A DNA stretch of 64,000 nucleotides from the NCBI RefSeq assembly GCF_037975245.1, contig NC_092575.1, positions 945,001 to 1,009,000 of the forward strand, given 5' to 3'. This document shows, one piece after another, positions 52,401 to 59,300 of this stretch. Each line of letters opens with the position of its first letter. Position 1 is the stretch's first letter. A program made the translations under genes and the position numbers. Under the pieces are notes generated by a model that did not search any database, was not told the origin of the DNA, and saw nothing but the letters and a program-made list of their open reading frames with translations. This DNA is from Apostichopus japonicus (lineage: Eukaryota; Echinodermata; Holothuroidea; Aspidochirotida; Stichopodidae).

Positions 52401-55400
52401 AAGAAGGATGTCCCTGCATGTGGTATGTGCCAATACTTCAATTAAACATATTGAACACACGGGGCAGGGGGGGGGGGGTGACATACACCGTCCGTGAGTT
52501 TGTGAGTGAGTGAGCGGGTGAGTGTGTGGGTGAGTGAGTGAGTGAAAGCGATATGCAGCTTTAAATTTCACACTGACTTAAGTTTGTTTACAAAAGTCAG
52601 TTGTGTGACATTTATTACGTTTACTGTTTTAATAATATCAAGTATTTATTAATTTTAGCCATACAGATAATTTGACAATCCATGCAGATAATGTGCAAAG
52701 GTGTATTTCATATTTCATGTTATTCTGAATTTCACAAAATCTGATAGTAACATACTCGATCGTTAATAAATTTCCTACCTGATAACGTAATGTAAATATA
52801 TTTACCCCACCCCCACCAAAACAGAATTGCACCAGAAACGTGGTTGAAAATTAAACATGAAGACATATATTAATTTTAATATAAAATCAGGGTATTGTTG
52901 TTACCAAATACTCAAATTGAAATGAGAATTATTCAACCCCCCCCCCCCCCCACCACCACACCACACCAGATTCTCCTGCTTACAAGTGTCAAAATGTCCT
53001 CCATGAAAGCAAAATGTTTTATCCATTTCACAGCGCCGGTAGATTGTCCAGAAGGGTACACGCCATTTAAGCGGTCTTGTTATAAGTTTTGGAGAATTAA
53101 GAAGAATTTTGAGGATAGCAAATCGTTCTGTAAGGTGAAAGGGGGACATTTAGTGACCATCACGTCTCGAGAGGAAAGCGATTTTGTATCTGAACTAGCT
53201 GGGACACGACGAGTTTGGATCGGAGCCGAACGCAACTTCTCTGGTGAGTGGCAATAGTAATAAATCTTCAGTAGATAGTTCATATAGACAACGTTGCTAT
53301 TTGTTCCCAATTATTATTACAGAGAGAGCATGAGGTTTTAGCGGACTCTTCTCTGTTTTACCATTTGTTTATCTCGCACCCAGCCCCCCCCCCCCCCCAC
53401 CCCCCGGCCCTTCCTATAGAAAAAAAACATTAAATATGGCTATAAGGTTGGTCAAGTTACCATTGGACTGCAGTAATACCCTAAAATGGAGGCTAATAGC
53501 AAAATGTTCTATATACCATTACAGATTTTATGTTTTCCCTCTTAAAAATACGGCAAATTTGACCGTCTAAAAACTCTAAATATTGTCCTTGGTTCAGTCG
53601 GGGACTAATGACAGTCGTTGGGTTCATATACATTCAGTCGGGGAACAATTAGACCACTCCTCCACGCCCTGGACTTCCTTTCAAAAAGATTCATGCCCCT
53701 GACTAGATCAGTTAGGGAATTTAGAATTTGTCCCTCCACCTTTGAAATCCAAACATGTGCACAGCACTGTACGTACTGTTTTTAACATGGTTGTAATCTT
53801 CGTACCAATTTATAGCTTATTCAGCAATGTTACATCTTATTCAAGAAAATAAAAATATGTCGATCTTCAACATCAATATGATCAGAGACTAGTTTGTAGC
53901 TAGTCTGTTCCAGAAAGAACAGTTCGCGGAACTACCATGCTATGGCATAGACACTATCCATTTGTAGTGCACACTAAACTACGGCCGAATCCGAAATTTC
54001 ACCAGATGTTAATGTATCGAATAACTATGAATGATAAATTCCGATGATATGTTGTCTGCTGTTTTGTGACAGTCTTTGTATTGAAGCATTATAGTATGAA
54101 AAAATTGAAATGTATCATGAAACTTACCCGCAGAAATGGACGAGGCACAACGAATGATGGAAGCTGAAACTTTTATGGGCGGATGTTGGTATGTGCATTT
54201 GGTATAGGCTGCTGTTATCTCATATTCGTTGTCAAGTTCGATATTGTTTTCTATTCACCAGCTTCGTTCCAGACGTACAACTCCTCCGGTGATGATTCCT
54301 ACACGTTTCTACCGGATCGTATTCCCAGAGGCATTGGGTCTATACGGTTCAGTATAACGGCACGGAGTGACGCATACATCATACTGAGCCCAACAATGGA
54401 GCCAGACGAACACACACCTGTGTATGAAATTGGTAAGGCCTAACAATGCGAACTTTTGGGGATTATTCCAGTGCACGTGCGCGCTACAATATTGGTATTA
54501 CTTGCCAGGTGAACGATACCTACTTGACTAGACTTTCAAACTTACAGTTTCATATAGTCTCTGTACGTTTGCAGTTTCAGAGGCTAGCTGCGCAGGCAAC
54601 TTATTATAAGCCTGTCATGGCGCTCACAAGCGCCCTCACTTTGTATCGGTACCTACATGACTATACTTCCTGGTGTGTTGTCCGCCCAAACAATAACACC
54701 ATGAACAACCGAAAATTTCTTCCTAATACTTCAAGCACTCCACGCGCACTACAATAATGCGTAGTTGCAGGCAAATGCAGTTCTAGTTTCAGTTTGGTTT
54801 TGGGACATTTCACGTATACTTAGTGCTGTCGTCTTTGTACTTTATGTAACATTGGTACCTGTAAATCACGCCCTCATCACCTGACCAGAATCCACATACA
54901 CTGTGATCGTGTGTCATGGTATTCTGTAGGGCAATGGTATGCAGAAGTGCATGCAGGTTCAAGTTTTCGCATTATTCATAAAATAAATGCAGGCTTTGCT
55001 TATGATTATCCGCCACCTTTAACAGGAACTATAGATTTATGGCGATGGCAGCCAACTCAATAAATGTATACATCATATCATGGAATCCTGCAGTAACTTA
55101 ATCCGTACTTTACATTTTATGGATTCTTACAGCAATCGGAGTTAACAGGAGAAATTTCATCAGAAGGTGCATGGATTGTCCAGAAGAAGATTCAGAGCAG
55201 AAATACCTTCTGGGGGCAAATACCGAACAACGTTTCTATGTCAATTTTCGCGATGGTAACGTCCGCGTTGGTCGTTATACAATACGAAATATAAACCTTC
55301 ACTTCATTGATCAAAATCCATTCCGTGTGTATTATGTGGGATTCAAAACGGTTGGTGAAGCAGGCACGTGGAAATTCTTTGACAGTAAGTTACTCCATCG

Positions 55401-56329
55401 CTTTGTCTGTTATATATTAATGAATGCACTGGTTTATAGTAAGTAATGGTAGTCCACAAGCATAAAATGTAGCACTTACGAGGGCTGATTTTTGTTCACA
55501 TTGTGAGCTGGAAGTCTATCCGAAATGCCTCTTAATTAATGTGTCCCTTACTGTAGATATAAGTGTTTGAAAACCTTTATAAGGTCTTCTACGTGATTAC
55601 TGGGTCTCAGTGGGGTGGAGGTGGGGTGAGGGTGGGGTGTTACGTCATTATACTGTCCAAGTTGTTGAACTTTCCCTTTGTACTATATTGTTACAAAATA
55701 TTTGCTTTAGCTGTTGTTGTGCTTGGAATCCATTGCTTCCACGTCCATTTTCGGTAACTAGGGACACGCCAGATATCAAACCTATATCTCAGACATATCA
55801 AAGAAGAACAGTTTTAAACCCTACAGTTTAACAATATAAAAAGGGGACTTCGAACCTGGCTTAGCTATCAACACGAGGGACATTGAGATCAAACCTAGCC
55901 TAAAGCTATCACCAAAAAGAAAGAACATGTTAATCAAATCCGTCGCTTTGCTATCTAAACGAAGACCATGAGGATTGAACCTGGCATAGTTATTTACAAG
56001 AAGTTCATGAAGTTGTTTAAATATCTAGTAGATGGCTCACCTATATAGCCTTGCTGTAACTAAAGCAGCAAAATACTCACCCCCAAAATGAACGAAAGAC
56101 AGTCGGATTGACGTTGGGAAACTTAAATTTCAGACGTCTTTACTTTTTCCTTTCAGATGACTTTATGTGGCTGACTTCCGAGAGATGGAGTTATGACAAT
56201 TACCGATACGGAGAACCCAGTAACTACGACGGACAAGAGAATTGCCTAGAGACTAATTTCGATTCCAAGATTGGAGCTTGGAATGATCACTTCTGTAATC
56301 TCAAAAAGTCGTTTGTTTGTGAGATTTAA
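10919..56329 (+). CDS. Giant secreted modular protein: 17 novel modules, two VWD-C8 units, C-type lectin with inserted FAMeT domain
   Basis: Spliced gene of 63 exons by my assembly; coding length 10851 nt, an exact multiple of three, giving 3616 residues. Order: signal peptide (1-20); 17 tandem modules (20-2633); VWD (2633-2874); C8 (2874-2938); TIL and EGF-like (2938-3077); VWD (3077-3287); C8 (3287-3349); CTLD first half (3349-3419); FAMeT (3419-3560); CTLD second half (3560-3616). There is no transmembrane segment after the signal peptide, so it should be secreted. VWD-C8-TIL assemblies are known from mucins, VWF, zonadhesin and IgGFc-binding proteins, where they support multimers. All module borders are phase 1. 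Every exon has a GT donor and AG acceptor in frame, but exon use (all modules in one transcript, FAMeT included or skipped) needs RNA evidence. No ortholog name is justified. Confidence 0.78.
12172..14013. mobile_element. Composite hAT-like element with a nested insertion
   Basis: Outer ends: CAGTGGCGGATCCAGG at 12172 and its inverted counterpart CCTGGATCCGCCCCTG ending at 14013, flanked on both sides by TACAG. Inner ends: CAGTGGCGTAGCTA at 12606 and TAGCTACGCCACTG ending at 13901, with flanks sharing ACGCA. Two copies of a hairpin-forming segment (AGCGGAGCGCCA ... TTGGCGCGGAGCGT) lie at about 12688-12722 and 13732-13767. No transposase is visible. The nesting order is inferred from the ends alone. 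Confidence 0.5.
13190..13395. repeat. Array of short palindromes built on ACTCCAATGGAGT
   Basis: Repeated units such as ACTCCAATGGAGT, TAACTCCTAATA and CCATTGGAGTGATCACTC occur in both orientations over about 200 bp, so the segment can fold back on itself several times. The outer arms (GAGTGATCACTC at about 13220 and CAGTGATCACTCCC at about 13371) are also inverted copies. Confidence 0.7.
15339..17037 (+). CDS. Module 1 (exons 15339-15612 and 16904-17037)
   Basis: First and most divergent copy of the novel module. Exon A (phase 1-2, 274 nt) has the module core as VTIVGHSLWRSELYASREDT followed by YQLLDHEQ and ends at a beta-like FTTAL. Exon B (phase 2-1, 134 nt) has the Cys pair as FTHLCVKL and VTICRPIP. 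No linker exon follows; the donor GTAAGT at 17038 joins module 2. The introns hold no gene; 16105-16460 is repeat. Confidence 0.68.
16105..16460. repeat. TA microsatellite grading into a GCCGATATATA / AAAAAGC(C/T) tandem array
   Basis: After TATATA runs, the units GCCGATATATA and ATTAAAAAGCCG / ATTAAAAAGCTATT alternate many times to about 16460. It is a simple intronic satellite with no coding potential. Confidence 0.8.
17524..17877. mobile_element. 354-bp MITE with CAGGGGCGTCGG ends and internal hairpin
   Basis: CAGGGGCGTCGG (17524) and CCGACGCCCCTG (ending 17877) are perfect 12-bp inverted ends. CAACT flanks both sides (17519-17523 and 17878-17882). Around 17755-17785 there is a strong hairpin (CTACGCGCCA ... 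TGGCGCGTAG) related to the hairpins at 12.7, 13.7 and 20.6 kb, so these elements are one family. Confidence 0.65.
18313..19656 (+). CDS. Module 2 (exons 18313-18619 and 19520-19656)
   Basis: Exon A reads EASEIRLQYYRASY near the start and NVWRMMLFLSPHQDGSGARL at the core, ending FSFVANRR. Exon B reads DNFGPGTAYPYVCTELN and ends AITCSTIRLG, the same G-PY-C ... TC spacing as other copies. Three AGs six bases apart (ending 18312, 18318, 18324) are all in frame, so the exon start could also be 18319 or 18325. No linker exon follows. Confidence 0.7.
19048..19183 (-). mobile_element. tRNA-derived SINE
   Basis: Minus-strand 19183-19110 is a tRNA-like head of about 74 nt: A box TAGCCTAGTGGTTAGGG, B box GGTTCGAATCCCGG, and an anticodon-type stem TCCGC/GCGGA. 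It is followed by an AT-rich tail ending in a TA repeat near 19048. Mismatches in the acceptor and T stems argue for a SINE rather than a working tRNA gene. It lies in the intron of module 2. Confidence 0.65.
19369..19420. repeat. (TA)n microsatellite
   Basis: About 50 bp of TA dinucleotides between the SINE region and exon B of module 2. Confidence 0.9.
20396..20694. mobile_element. 299-bp hAT-like MITE
   Basis: Inverted ends CAGGCGCGTAGCCA and TGGCTACGCGCTTG (one mismatch). The 8-bp flanks are TGTGTTGT (20388-20395) and CGTGTTGT (20695-20702), seven of eight identical. The interior has a G-run, a C-run and the family hairpin (CGCTTCGCGCCAAC ... GTGGCGCTAC) near 20596-20625. Confidence 0.65.
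20808..21875 (+). CDS. Module 3 (exons 20808-21105 and 21739-21875)
   Basis: Exon A (298 nt) carries the full core GTSVWQIQMFASQHDDGTGQ, then QQILNPDQMAV and ends ITFQAIQR. Exon B (137 nt) reads GLGSDNGLPYMCIAFSKHP and ends VITTCDLIPQ. It is intermediate between modules 1-2 and the array copies. No linker exon is seen between it and module 4, so the linker exon arose with the array type. Confidence 0.75.
22070..22094. repeat. (ATAC)n microsatellite
   Basis: About six ATAC tetranucleotides in the intron before module 4. Confidence 0.9.
22396..23459 (+). CDS. Module 4, array unit 1 (22396-22702, 22862-22998, linker 23433-23459)
   Basis: First copy of the homogeneous array. Exon A is 307 nt, one codon longer than the next eleven, because its start reads EMLQIADQTPQ instead of DVPIADQTPQ. 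The core is GTPLWVLRLFASQNEDGTGN and the end FSGGER. Exon B reads MGLGSDFPYICASLEKNPDA and TVTGCQALPR. The 27-nt linker exon encodes FQQRPRPVV (phase 1-1). A degenerate exon-A relic follows at about 23699-23850. Confidence 0.8.
24094..25148 (+). CDS. Module 5, array unit 2 (24094-24397, 24557-24693, linker 25122-25148)
   Basis: Exon A 304 nt, exon B 137 nt, linker 27 nt. 'D-type' sequence (DPYDAMVDTTVVFNVGFSS) with the QNED core and a TPGGQFQLSGGER end. Exon B has LGKDD where most D-type copies have LGEDD. Confidence 0.8.
25781..26828 (+). CDS. Module 6, array unit 3 (25781-26084, 26234-26370, linker 26802-26828)
   Basis: First 'Y-type' copy: DQYDAMVYTSVVFDVGFSS in exon A, and IGPGSDFPYICASLDKNPGA with VFGQDDTVKGC in exon B. 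The linker acceptor is TTTTTAG rather than TTTTCAG. Confidence 0.8.
27461..28504 (+). CDS. Module 7, array unit 4 (27461-27764, 27914-28050, linker 28478-28504)
   Basis: Y-type. It differs from unit 3 by ADRTPQ for ADQTPQ at the start and GANMEL for GADMEL in exon B; the surrounding introns are almost the same. Confidence 0.8.
29136..30199 (+). CDS. Module 8, array unit 5 (29136-29439, 29603-29739, linker 30173-30199)
   Basis: D-type with the ASQYENGTG core (Tyr and Asn replace Asn and Asp of the QNED copies) and IPGRQFQFSGGER. The whole unit is nearly identical, introns included, to unit 6. Confidence 0.8.
30831..31895 (+). CDS. Module 9, array unit 6 (30831-31134, 31298-31434, linker 31869-31895)
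   Basis: D-type; exons identical by eye to unit 5. After about 31750 its intron switches to the sequence type seen in units 8 and 10, marking a recombination breakpoint. Confidence 0.8.
32525..33567 (+). CDS. Module 10, array unit 7 (32525-32828, 32978-33114, linker 33541-33567)
   Basis: Y-type. First half of the 3365-bp two-unit block that recurs at 35890. Exons are identical by eye to unit 9. Confidence 0.8.
33760..33957 (+). pseudogene. Degenerate exon-A relic in array unit 7
   Basis: Between the linker of unit 7 and exon A of unit 8, the translation RNVNVDFKDDSQERLW and, further on, PIIIFATSKNN parallels ANVNMRFTDTDPYDAM and VLRLFASQNED of live exon A. It lacks an in-frame acceptor and donor. 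Units 1-6, 8, 10 and 11 have the same stretch broken by stops; unit 12 lacks it. The homology is weak and read by eye. Confidence 0.42.
34200..35260 (+). CDS. Module 11, array unit 8 (34200-34503, 34667-34803, linker 35234-35260)
   Basis: D-type with MGPGSD and LPK at the exon B ends. The linker starts FRQRPRP instead of FQQRPRP. It repeats at 37565. Confidence 0.8.
35890..36932 (+). CDS. Module 12, array unit 9 (35890-36193, 36343-36479, linker 36906-36932)
   Basis: Y-type; copy of unit 7 exactly 3365 bp downstream, with introns also the same apart from scattered single-base changes. Confidence 0.8.
37125..37322 (+). pseudogene. Degenerate exon-A relic in array unit 9
   Basis: Copy of the unit 7 relic, 3365 bp downstream and still open for 65 codons. 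It has no usable splice sites in phase with its neighbours, so it is not included in the gene model. Confidence 0.42.
37565..38625 (+). CDS. Module 13, array unit 10 (37565-37868, 38032-38168, linker 38599-38625)
   Basis: D-type; copy of unit 8 exactly 3365 bp downstream, sharing its FRQRPRP linker and LPK end. Confidence 0.8.
39255..40299 (+). CDS. Module 14, array unit 11 (39255-39558, 39708-39844, linker 40273-40299)
   Basis: Y-type, 3365 bp after unit 9. It has ADQAPQ for ADQTPQ, and its acceptor region reads CTCTGAACAG rather than CTCTTAACAG. Its intron is slightly more diverged than units 7 and 9. Confidence 0.8.
40932..42000 (+). CDS. Module 15, array unit 12 (40932-41235, 41399-41535, linker 41974-42000)
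   Basis: D-type with the QYENG core but a TPGGQFQLSGGER end as in unit 2, so the exon is a mosaic. The linker ends RPRPDV. The intron after this linker no longer matches the array and has no exon-A relic. Confidence 0.78.
42437..43425 (+). CDS. Module 16, array unit 13 (42437-42734, 42858-42994, linker 43399-43425)
   Basis: Diverged copy: core GTPLWMLRLFASQNEDGTGK, exon B IGPDSEFPYICASLEKNPDA and AVTGCEALPR, linker FSHQARPVD. The acceptor is TGTTCCAG. The introns are unrelated to units 1-12, so this is outside the recent duplications. Confidence 0.76.
43786..45266 (+). CDS. Module 17, array unit 14 (43786-44080, 44614-44750, linker 45228-45266)
   Basis: Most diverged C-terminal copy: NPLWLLELFASQNDDGTGSK then LLDHEQMYEAV; exon B IGAGTDLPYICSSLNSHP with ITTCEELLL. 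Its linker exon is longer (39 nt) and acidic (SLSQEEEQHAE) rather than Arg/Pro-rich. It joins at phase 1 to the first VWD exon. Confidence 0.72.
45747..47761 (+). CDS. VWD domain 1 (exons 45747-46144, 46810-46965, 47593-47761)
   Basis: Phases 1-0, 0-0, 0-1. The first exon has CRIWGDPHLKSFDGYGHSFQ, including the GDPH motif at which several VWD proteins self-cleave between Asp and Pro. The second has DIFMGKVCGLCGNYD with the CGLCGN motif. The third carries the end of the domain (WTDETPDLPYPEH and further Cys). About 240 residues in all. An in-frame second donor 24 nt downstream of the first exon (exon end 46168) would add eight residues. The first exon's acceptor GCTTACAG (45746) is chosen because it keeps phase with module 17. 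Confidence 0.85.
46165..46580. repeat. Cluster of ACCGGT-centred palindromes in the VWD1 intron
   Basis: Many variants of TTTAATGCCGGTATTAAT and TTTAATACCGGTATATA occur in both orientations over about 400 bp between two VWD exons. Several are perfect TACCGGTA palindromes. No coding potential. Confidence 0.8.
48247..48438 (+). CDS. C8 domain 1
   Basis: 192 nt, phase 1-1. It reads ASCHPYVSPDIYYNNCVFDL and later SFLCGSVEAYLYECVQ, ending QQCG. This is the C8 spacing (C...Y-NC-FD-C...LC......Y...C) that follows VWD in mucins and zonadhesin. It directly follows VWD 1. Confidence 0.85.
48872..49101 (+). CDS. TIL (trypsin-inhibitor-like Cys-rich) domain
   Basis: 230 nt, phase 1-0. It begins PQCSENMVFESRGSACPPTC, continues ETCECAEGMVLDGTECVPVE and ends NGVYIS. 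The Cys pattern and the G-x-x-L-D-x-x-x-C-V-P motif are those of TIL domains, here in the usual place after C8. Confidence 0.85.
49741..49927 (+). CDS. EGF/VWC-like Cys-rich domain
   Basis: 187 nt, phase 0-1, ten Cys. VGEEFMSSNCSELCTCGEVS opens it and CYCQKGYVGNGRYQC closes it. It links the first VWD assembly to the second. The left gene has a closely similar exon (1071-888), there followed by a lectin domain instead of VWD. Confidence 0.8.
50346..51962 (+). CDS. VWD domain 2 (exons 50346-50680, 51271-51426, 51824-51962)
   Basis: Same exon plan and phases as VWD 1; the middle exon is 156 nt in both. CRIYGDPHFLTFDDVFYSFQ keeps GDPH, and YFGKVCGLCGNADGNDEND keeps CGLCGN. The third exon ends in a Cys-bearing tail (FGQCVPLDEPIENCEDGS). 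The shared plan indicates an internal duplication of the VWD-C8 block. Confidence 0.85.
51003..51060. repeat. TTA/TTG trinucleotide-rich microsatellite
   Basis: Interrupted trinucleotide run in the intron of VWD 2; its reverse strand reads as poly-Asn/Ser, which is not a gene. Confidence 0.8.
52237..52422 (+). CDS. C8 domain 2
   Basis: 186 nt, phase 1-1. It reads PFAYCHDYQSPLPFFHSCVF, continues DLCGNLPDTELFCASANQYV and ends DVPAC. It follows VWD 2, but no TIL or EGF-like exon comes next; the gene moves straight to the lectin domain. Confidence 0.84.
52499..52550. repeat. GTGA-rich microsatellite
   Basis: GTGA tetranucleotides with GGGTGA and GTGTGG variants just after C8 domain 2. Confidence 0.85.
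53034..53243 (+). CDS. C-type lectin domain, N-terminal half
   Basis: 210 nt, phase 1-1. DCPEGYTPFKRSCYKFWRIK gives the extra N-terminal disulfide of long-form CTLDs; then SFCKVKGGHLVTITSREESD and RVWIGAERNFSG (WIGL motif). The exon ends just where the long-loop region should begin. That region is found only in the last exon, 2.9 kb on. Confidence 0.85.
53244..54261 (+). other. Intron between lectin half 1 and FAMeT
   Basis: About 1 kb with a poly-C run near 53384-53405 and no exon seen. Nothing else recognisable. Confidence 0.5.
54262..55384 (+). CDS. FAMeT / Methyltransf_FA domain inserted in the lectin (exons 54262-54432 and 55133-55384)
   Basis: Two exons, each phase 1-1, about 141 residues together. 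IRFSITARSDAYIILSP, VYEIG, then NRRNFIRRC, FYVNFRDGNVRVGR and FRVYYVGFKTVGEAGTWKFF follow the plan of the farnesoic-acid-O-methyltransferase-type domain (PF12248): A-x-x-DA-x-I-x-LS, Y-E-I-x-I-G, and the G-x-W-x-F end. In most animals this domain occurs in proteins without shown methyltransferase activity, so catalysis is not claimed. It lies between the two halves of one CTLD. Removing both exons, or either one, keeps the reading frame. Confidence 0.8.
56157..56329 (+). CDS. C-type lectin domain, C-terminal half, and stop
   Basis: Last exon, phase 1, stop TAA at 56327-56329. It starts DDFMWLTSERWSYDNYRYGE if joined directly to 53243, continues PSNYDGQENCLE, and ends with GAWNDHFCNLKKSFVCEI. 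It has an EPS triad in place of the EPN of mannose-binding CTLDs, plus ENC and WND, so a calcium-dependent sugar site is plausible. Together with 53034-53243 it makes a complete CTLD of about 127 residues. Confidence 0.85.
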
Positions 56330-59300
56330 TAACTTTCATACCACCGAATGCTACACTGAATTGAATTAAACAGATTAGTCTAAGCCTTCAGTCGTTTTCA
56401 TTTACAAAACAATATAGAGGCATATAAGAAAGTTAAAGCAGTGTATCCAGAGGCTGATGCTGTTGGTTCAAAAGACAAAACAAAAACTATATGATGATTT
56501 TATGCGAAGCTGTATCTACAGGCCATCACATGGCATTGTAAAAACGCTCATTACTCAACCAAAATATTGTATATCATCTCAATAGCTTGATATTAAACTG
56601 AGTCAGTATATATGGCCTGCAATTGTCACTTTTGAGTTAATTTAATTTTCGATTTATTAGTGAAAACGATAGTTTAAGGATGACATATTTTGGTATGTTT
56701 GACTTTCTAGAAAAAAAAACATGTTAGTATTTTATCCTTGTATATCATGTTCTTTGTAAAGGTTGAAACTACATTATATTCTAGTTAGAATAAATTTTAA
56801 CCCAATTGCTTGCGATTTGACTTTCATAGACGATCTAATGCCATTACGAGATTATGTTTTAATTATAAGAACAGTCCATCCATTATGAAGATGAATACAG
56901 ATTTGAATCAATTTGCATAACAAATCAATTTTTATTTTATATTTGTATCTTTGCTATGATATTATTAACACTTAAATTCTGCTGGAAATCAAACTTTCAA
57001 AAAGAATAATTTAATAAATATTCATGTTTTTCTTTTCTTCTCGTTCACGCAAAAATGCACGTACAGTTTAACACAACACTGTCCAATGATACATGTGATC
57101 ATAGGACTTTTCTGTGCTTAATACATGAAAGAAACATCCATACGCGGCCGGGCATATCGTAATCGGACAGGTAGAATTAGTGGAAATATTCATAAATAGA
57201 GAGCAGTAGATAATACGGCGCTCATATGGAGCAGCGATGGGTGGTGTTCAAAAATGAATGTCAGAGGCGCGGCCACCATTTTGTTCTGTAAGAAAGGGAG
57301 GGAGGGAGGTGGGGGGGCGACTAGATACTATGTCGTCGAGGGCAGGGGTGGCCACTCGCTTTTGAAAAGATTTGGCAGAATGGGAATAAACTTAAGGTGC
57401 AAAATAGTGTTATATTTTGAAACAACGAAGAATGGTTTACTGTTTATGTGCACATACATACATGTTATATATTCATGTACTGCACACTTGAGTTATTTTG
57501 TATTATTCTGTCGGCCAGTCGAGGGGTTCCGGGGGTGGTTGGGGGGGGGTATGACCTCCTTTATATTTGACGTGGTTGTGCAGATCTGATGAGACTTTGT
57601 ATATAGACCAGTTGTTTTGACCGCGTCTTCTGTTTTTTATTCTTTTTAATTACTCACTTGAGCTGATTTACCCTTGATTACATTGTGAAACGATACAAAT
57701 GACGGTGGTTGTCTGTAGCATTCAAATTTTATCAAAATACCTTATAAAAACACTGCACATTTTTACTTATTTCGTTCAACAGTCAGGTCTTACATAAGGT
57801 ATAAAAAAATATCCAAAAAGTTTTGATCACAAATATTGCTGAGTGTAAAAATGTGGGTATCCAAACTTACATATAAATGACACTCAATCTGCACTAACCA
57901 TAATTTCCAATTTTATTTTACAAGCAACTTTTTGATCATTGAATACTCTACCTATCAAAAAAACACAACACTGGTCATTTATTTAAAGCACCTGCATACA
58001 CTCAGTGTGACCACCAAATTTTGCTGAGAATCCAACGTGCTAGCTAATCACTGTATTGGTTAAAACTTCAATAAAACTTAAAAAGTCAGCTGATAACATA
58101 ACAGTTATCCGATATTTGGTGATGAAGTTATCATGTATTTAGCTGGAAGACTGCAAACGCAAAGAACCGGGCATATGTAAGTTGGTGTATCGGCGTTTTC
58201 AAACAGTCAGGATGCAGGTAAAGCACCTGTTTGGCTTATTATTACAATACTTGCATTCACCCAGAGTCAATAAAATTTCCCAACTTCCAATTAACTTAGT
58301 TCCCTTTTTTAAAAGCTACCAAAGACAACTTTTTTTCTTATTGTGCATTGATGGTTTGGTGACCATACACTATCCGGAATGAATGATAAGTTCACGGTAC
58401 ATACAAATTAATAATTCGCTAATACCCTATGGATGTATATCATATTAATTTAAATACTGATGTCACACTGATGTTTAACACATGCAGGTATATTAATCTG
58501 ATAATACTGATATGTTTCACAATATCATGTAACAGATGGTTTTCAGAGCAGAAAATATTAAAATTACATCAGGGTCATCTGAGATCATAGTTACTTTAAT
58601 TTCATGTTATGAATAGATTAATGATCAGTTTATTGTAAACATTCTTAGTGATACCATTAGAACTCATTGATAACATTACATTGAGAAAATAAATTTTAAA
58701 AATGCCGAAATTGTCTGCATGTTAAAAACATTTTCAAGCCTGTGTAAAATCTATAAAAAATGGCAGCAACCCAAACAAATAAAAGTTAATTCTGTCAAGA
58801 TGTAACTCCCTTAACATTGTTTTAGATTTTGAGCAAGACCAGGTGTAACATGAAAGATATAGCATTTAATTACACAATGTTATAAATATGACTGTGATTT
58901 GCAACTTGATATATGACACTTATCATTATTAAGTACTTTGTCATTCGTTGACAGTTCATTCACAAATGAATAACTCTGAAAGACTTTAAAGAAACATGCA
59001 ATTTCACTGCAAATAGTACTGAGTTTACAAGATTTTATCAACCTGGGGCAATATACATTTCTTACAACCCTGCAAACAGCATTTTCAATGATATCAGAAC
59101 AACTCAATGCATATCAGATTGTAAAACAATTAATAATAATACAATTCCTGTTATTCCATGATTATGATCAGATAACTACCTAAGATTAATAGGTGGAAAG
59201 AAAGTCATTAACAAGATGACTGTAAGCTGTTATTTGAAAATGACTCTCAGTGATTGTGGGACAATAAATCCATATAATGTTAAAATTAATCATTGTGAGC

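Noticed and set aside
54446..54757. 103-residue plus-strand frame between the FAMeT exons
   Set aside because: Intronic, no domain similarity, and would disrupt the phase 1 join of the FAMeT exons.
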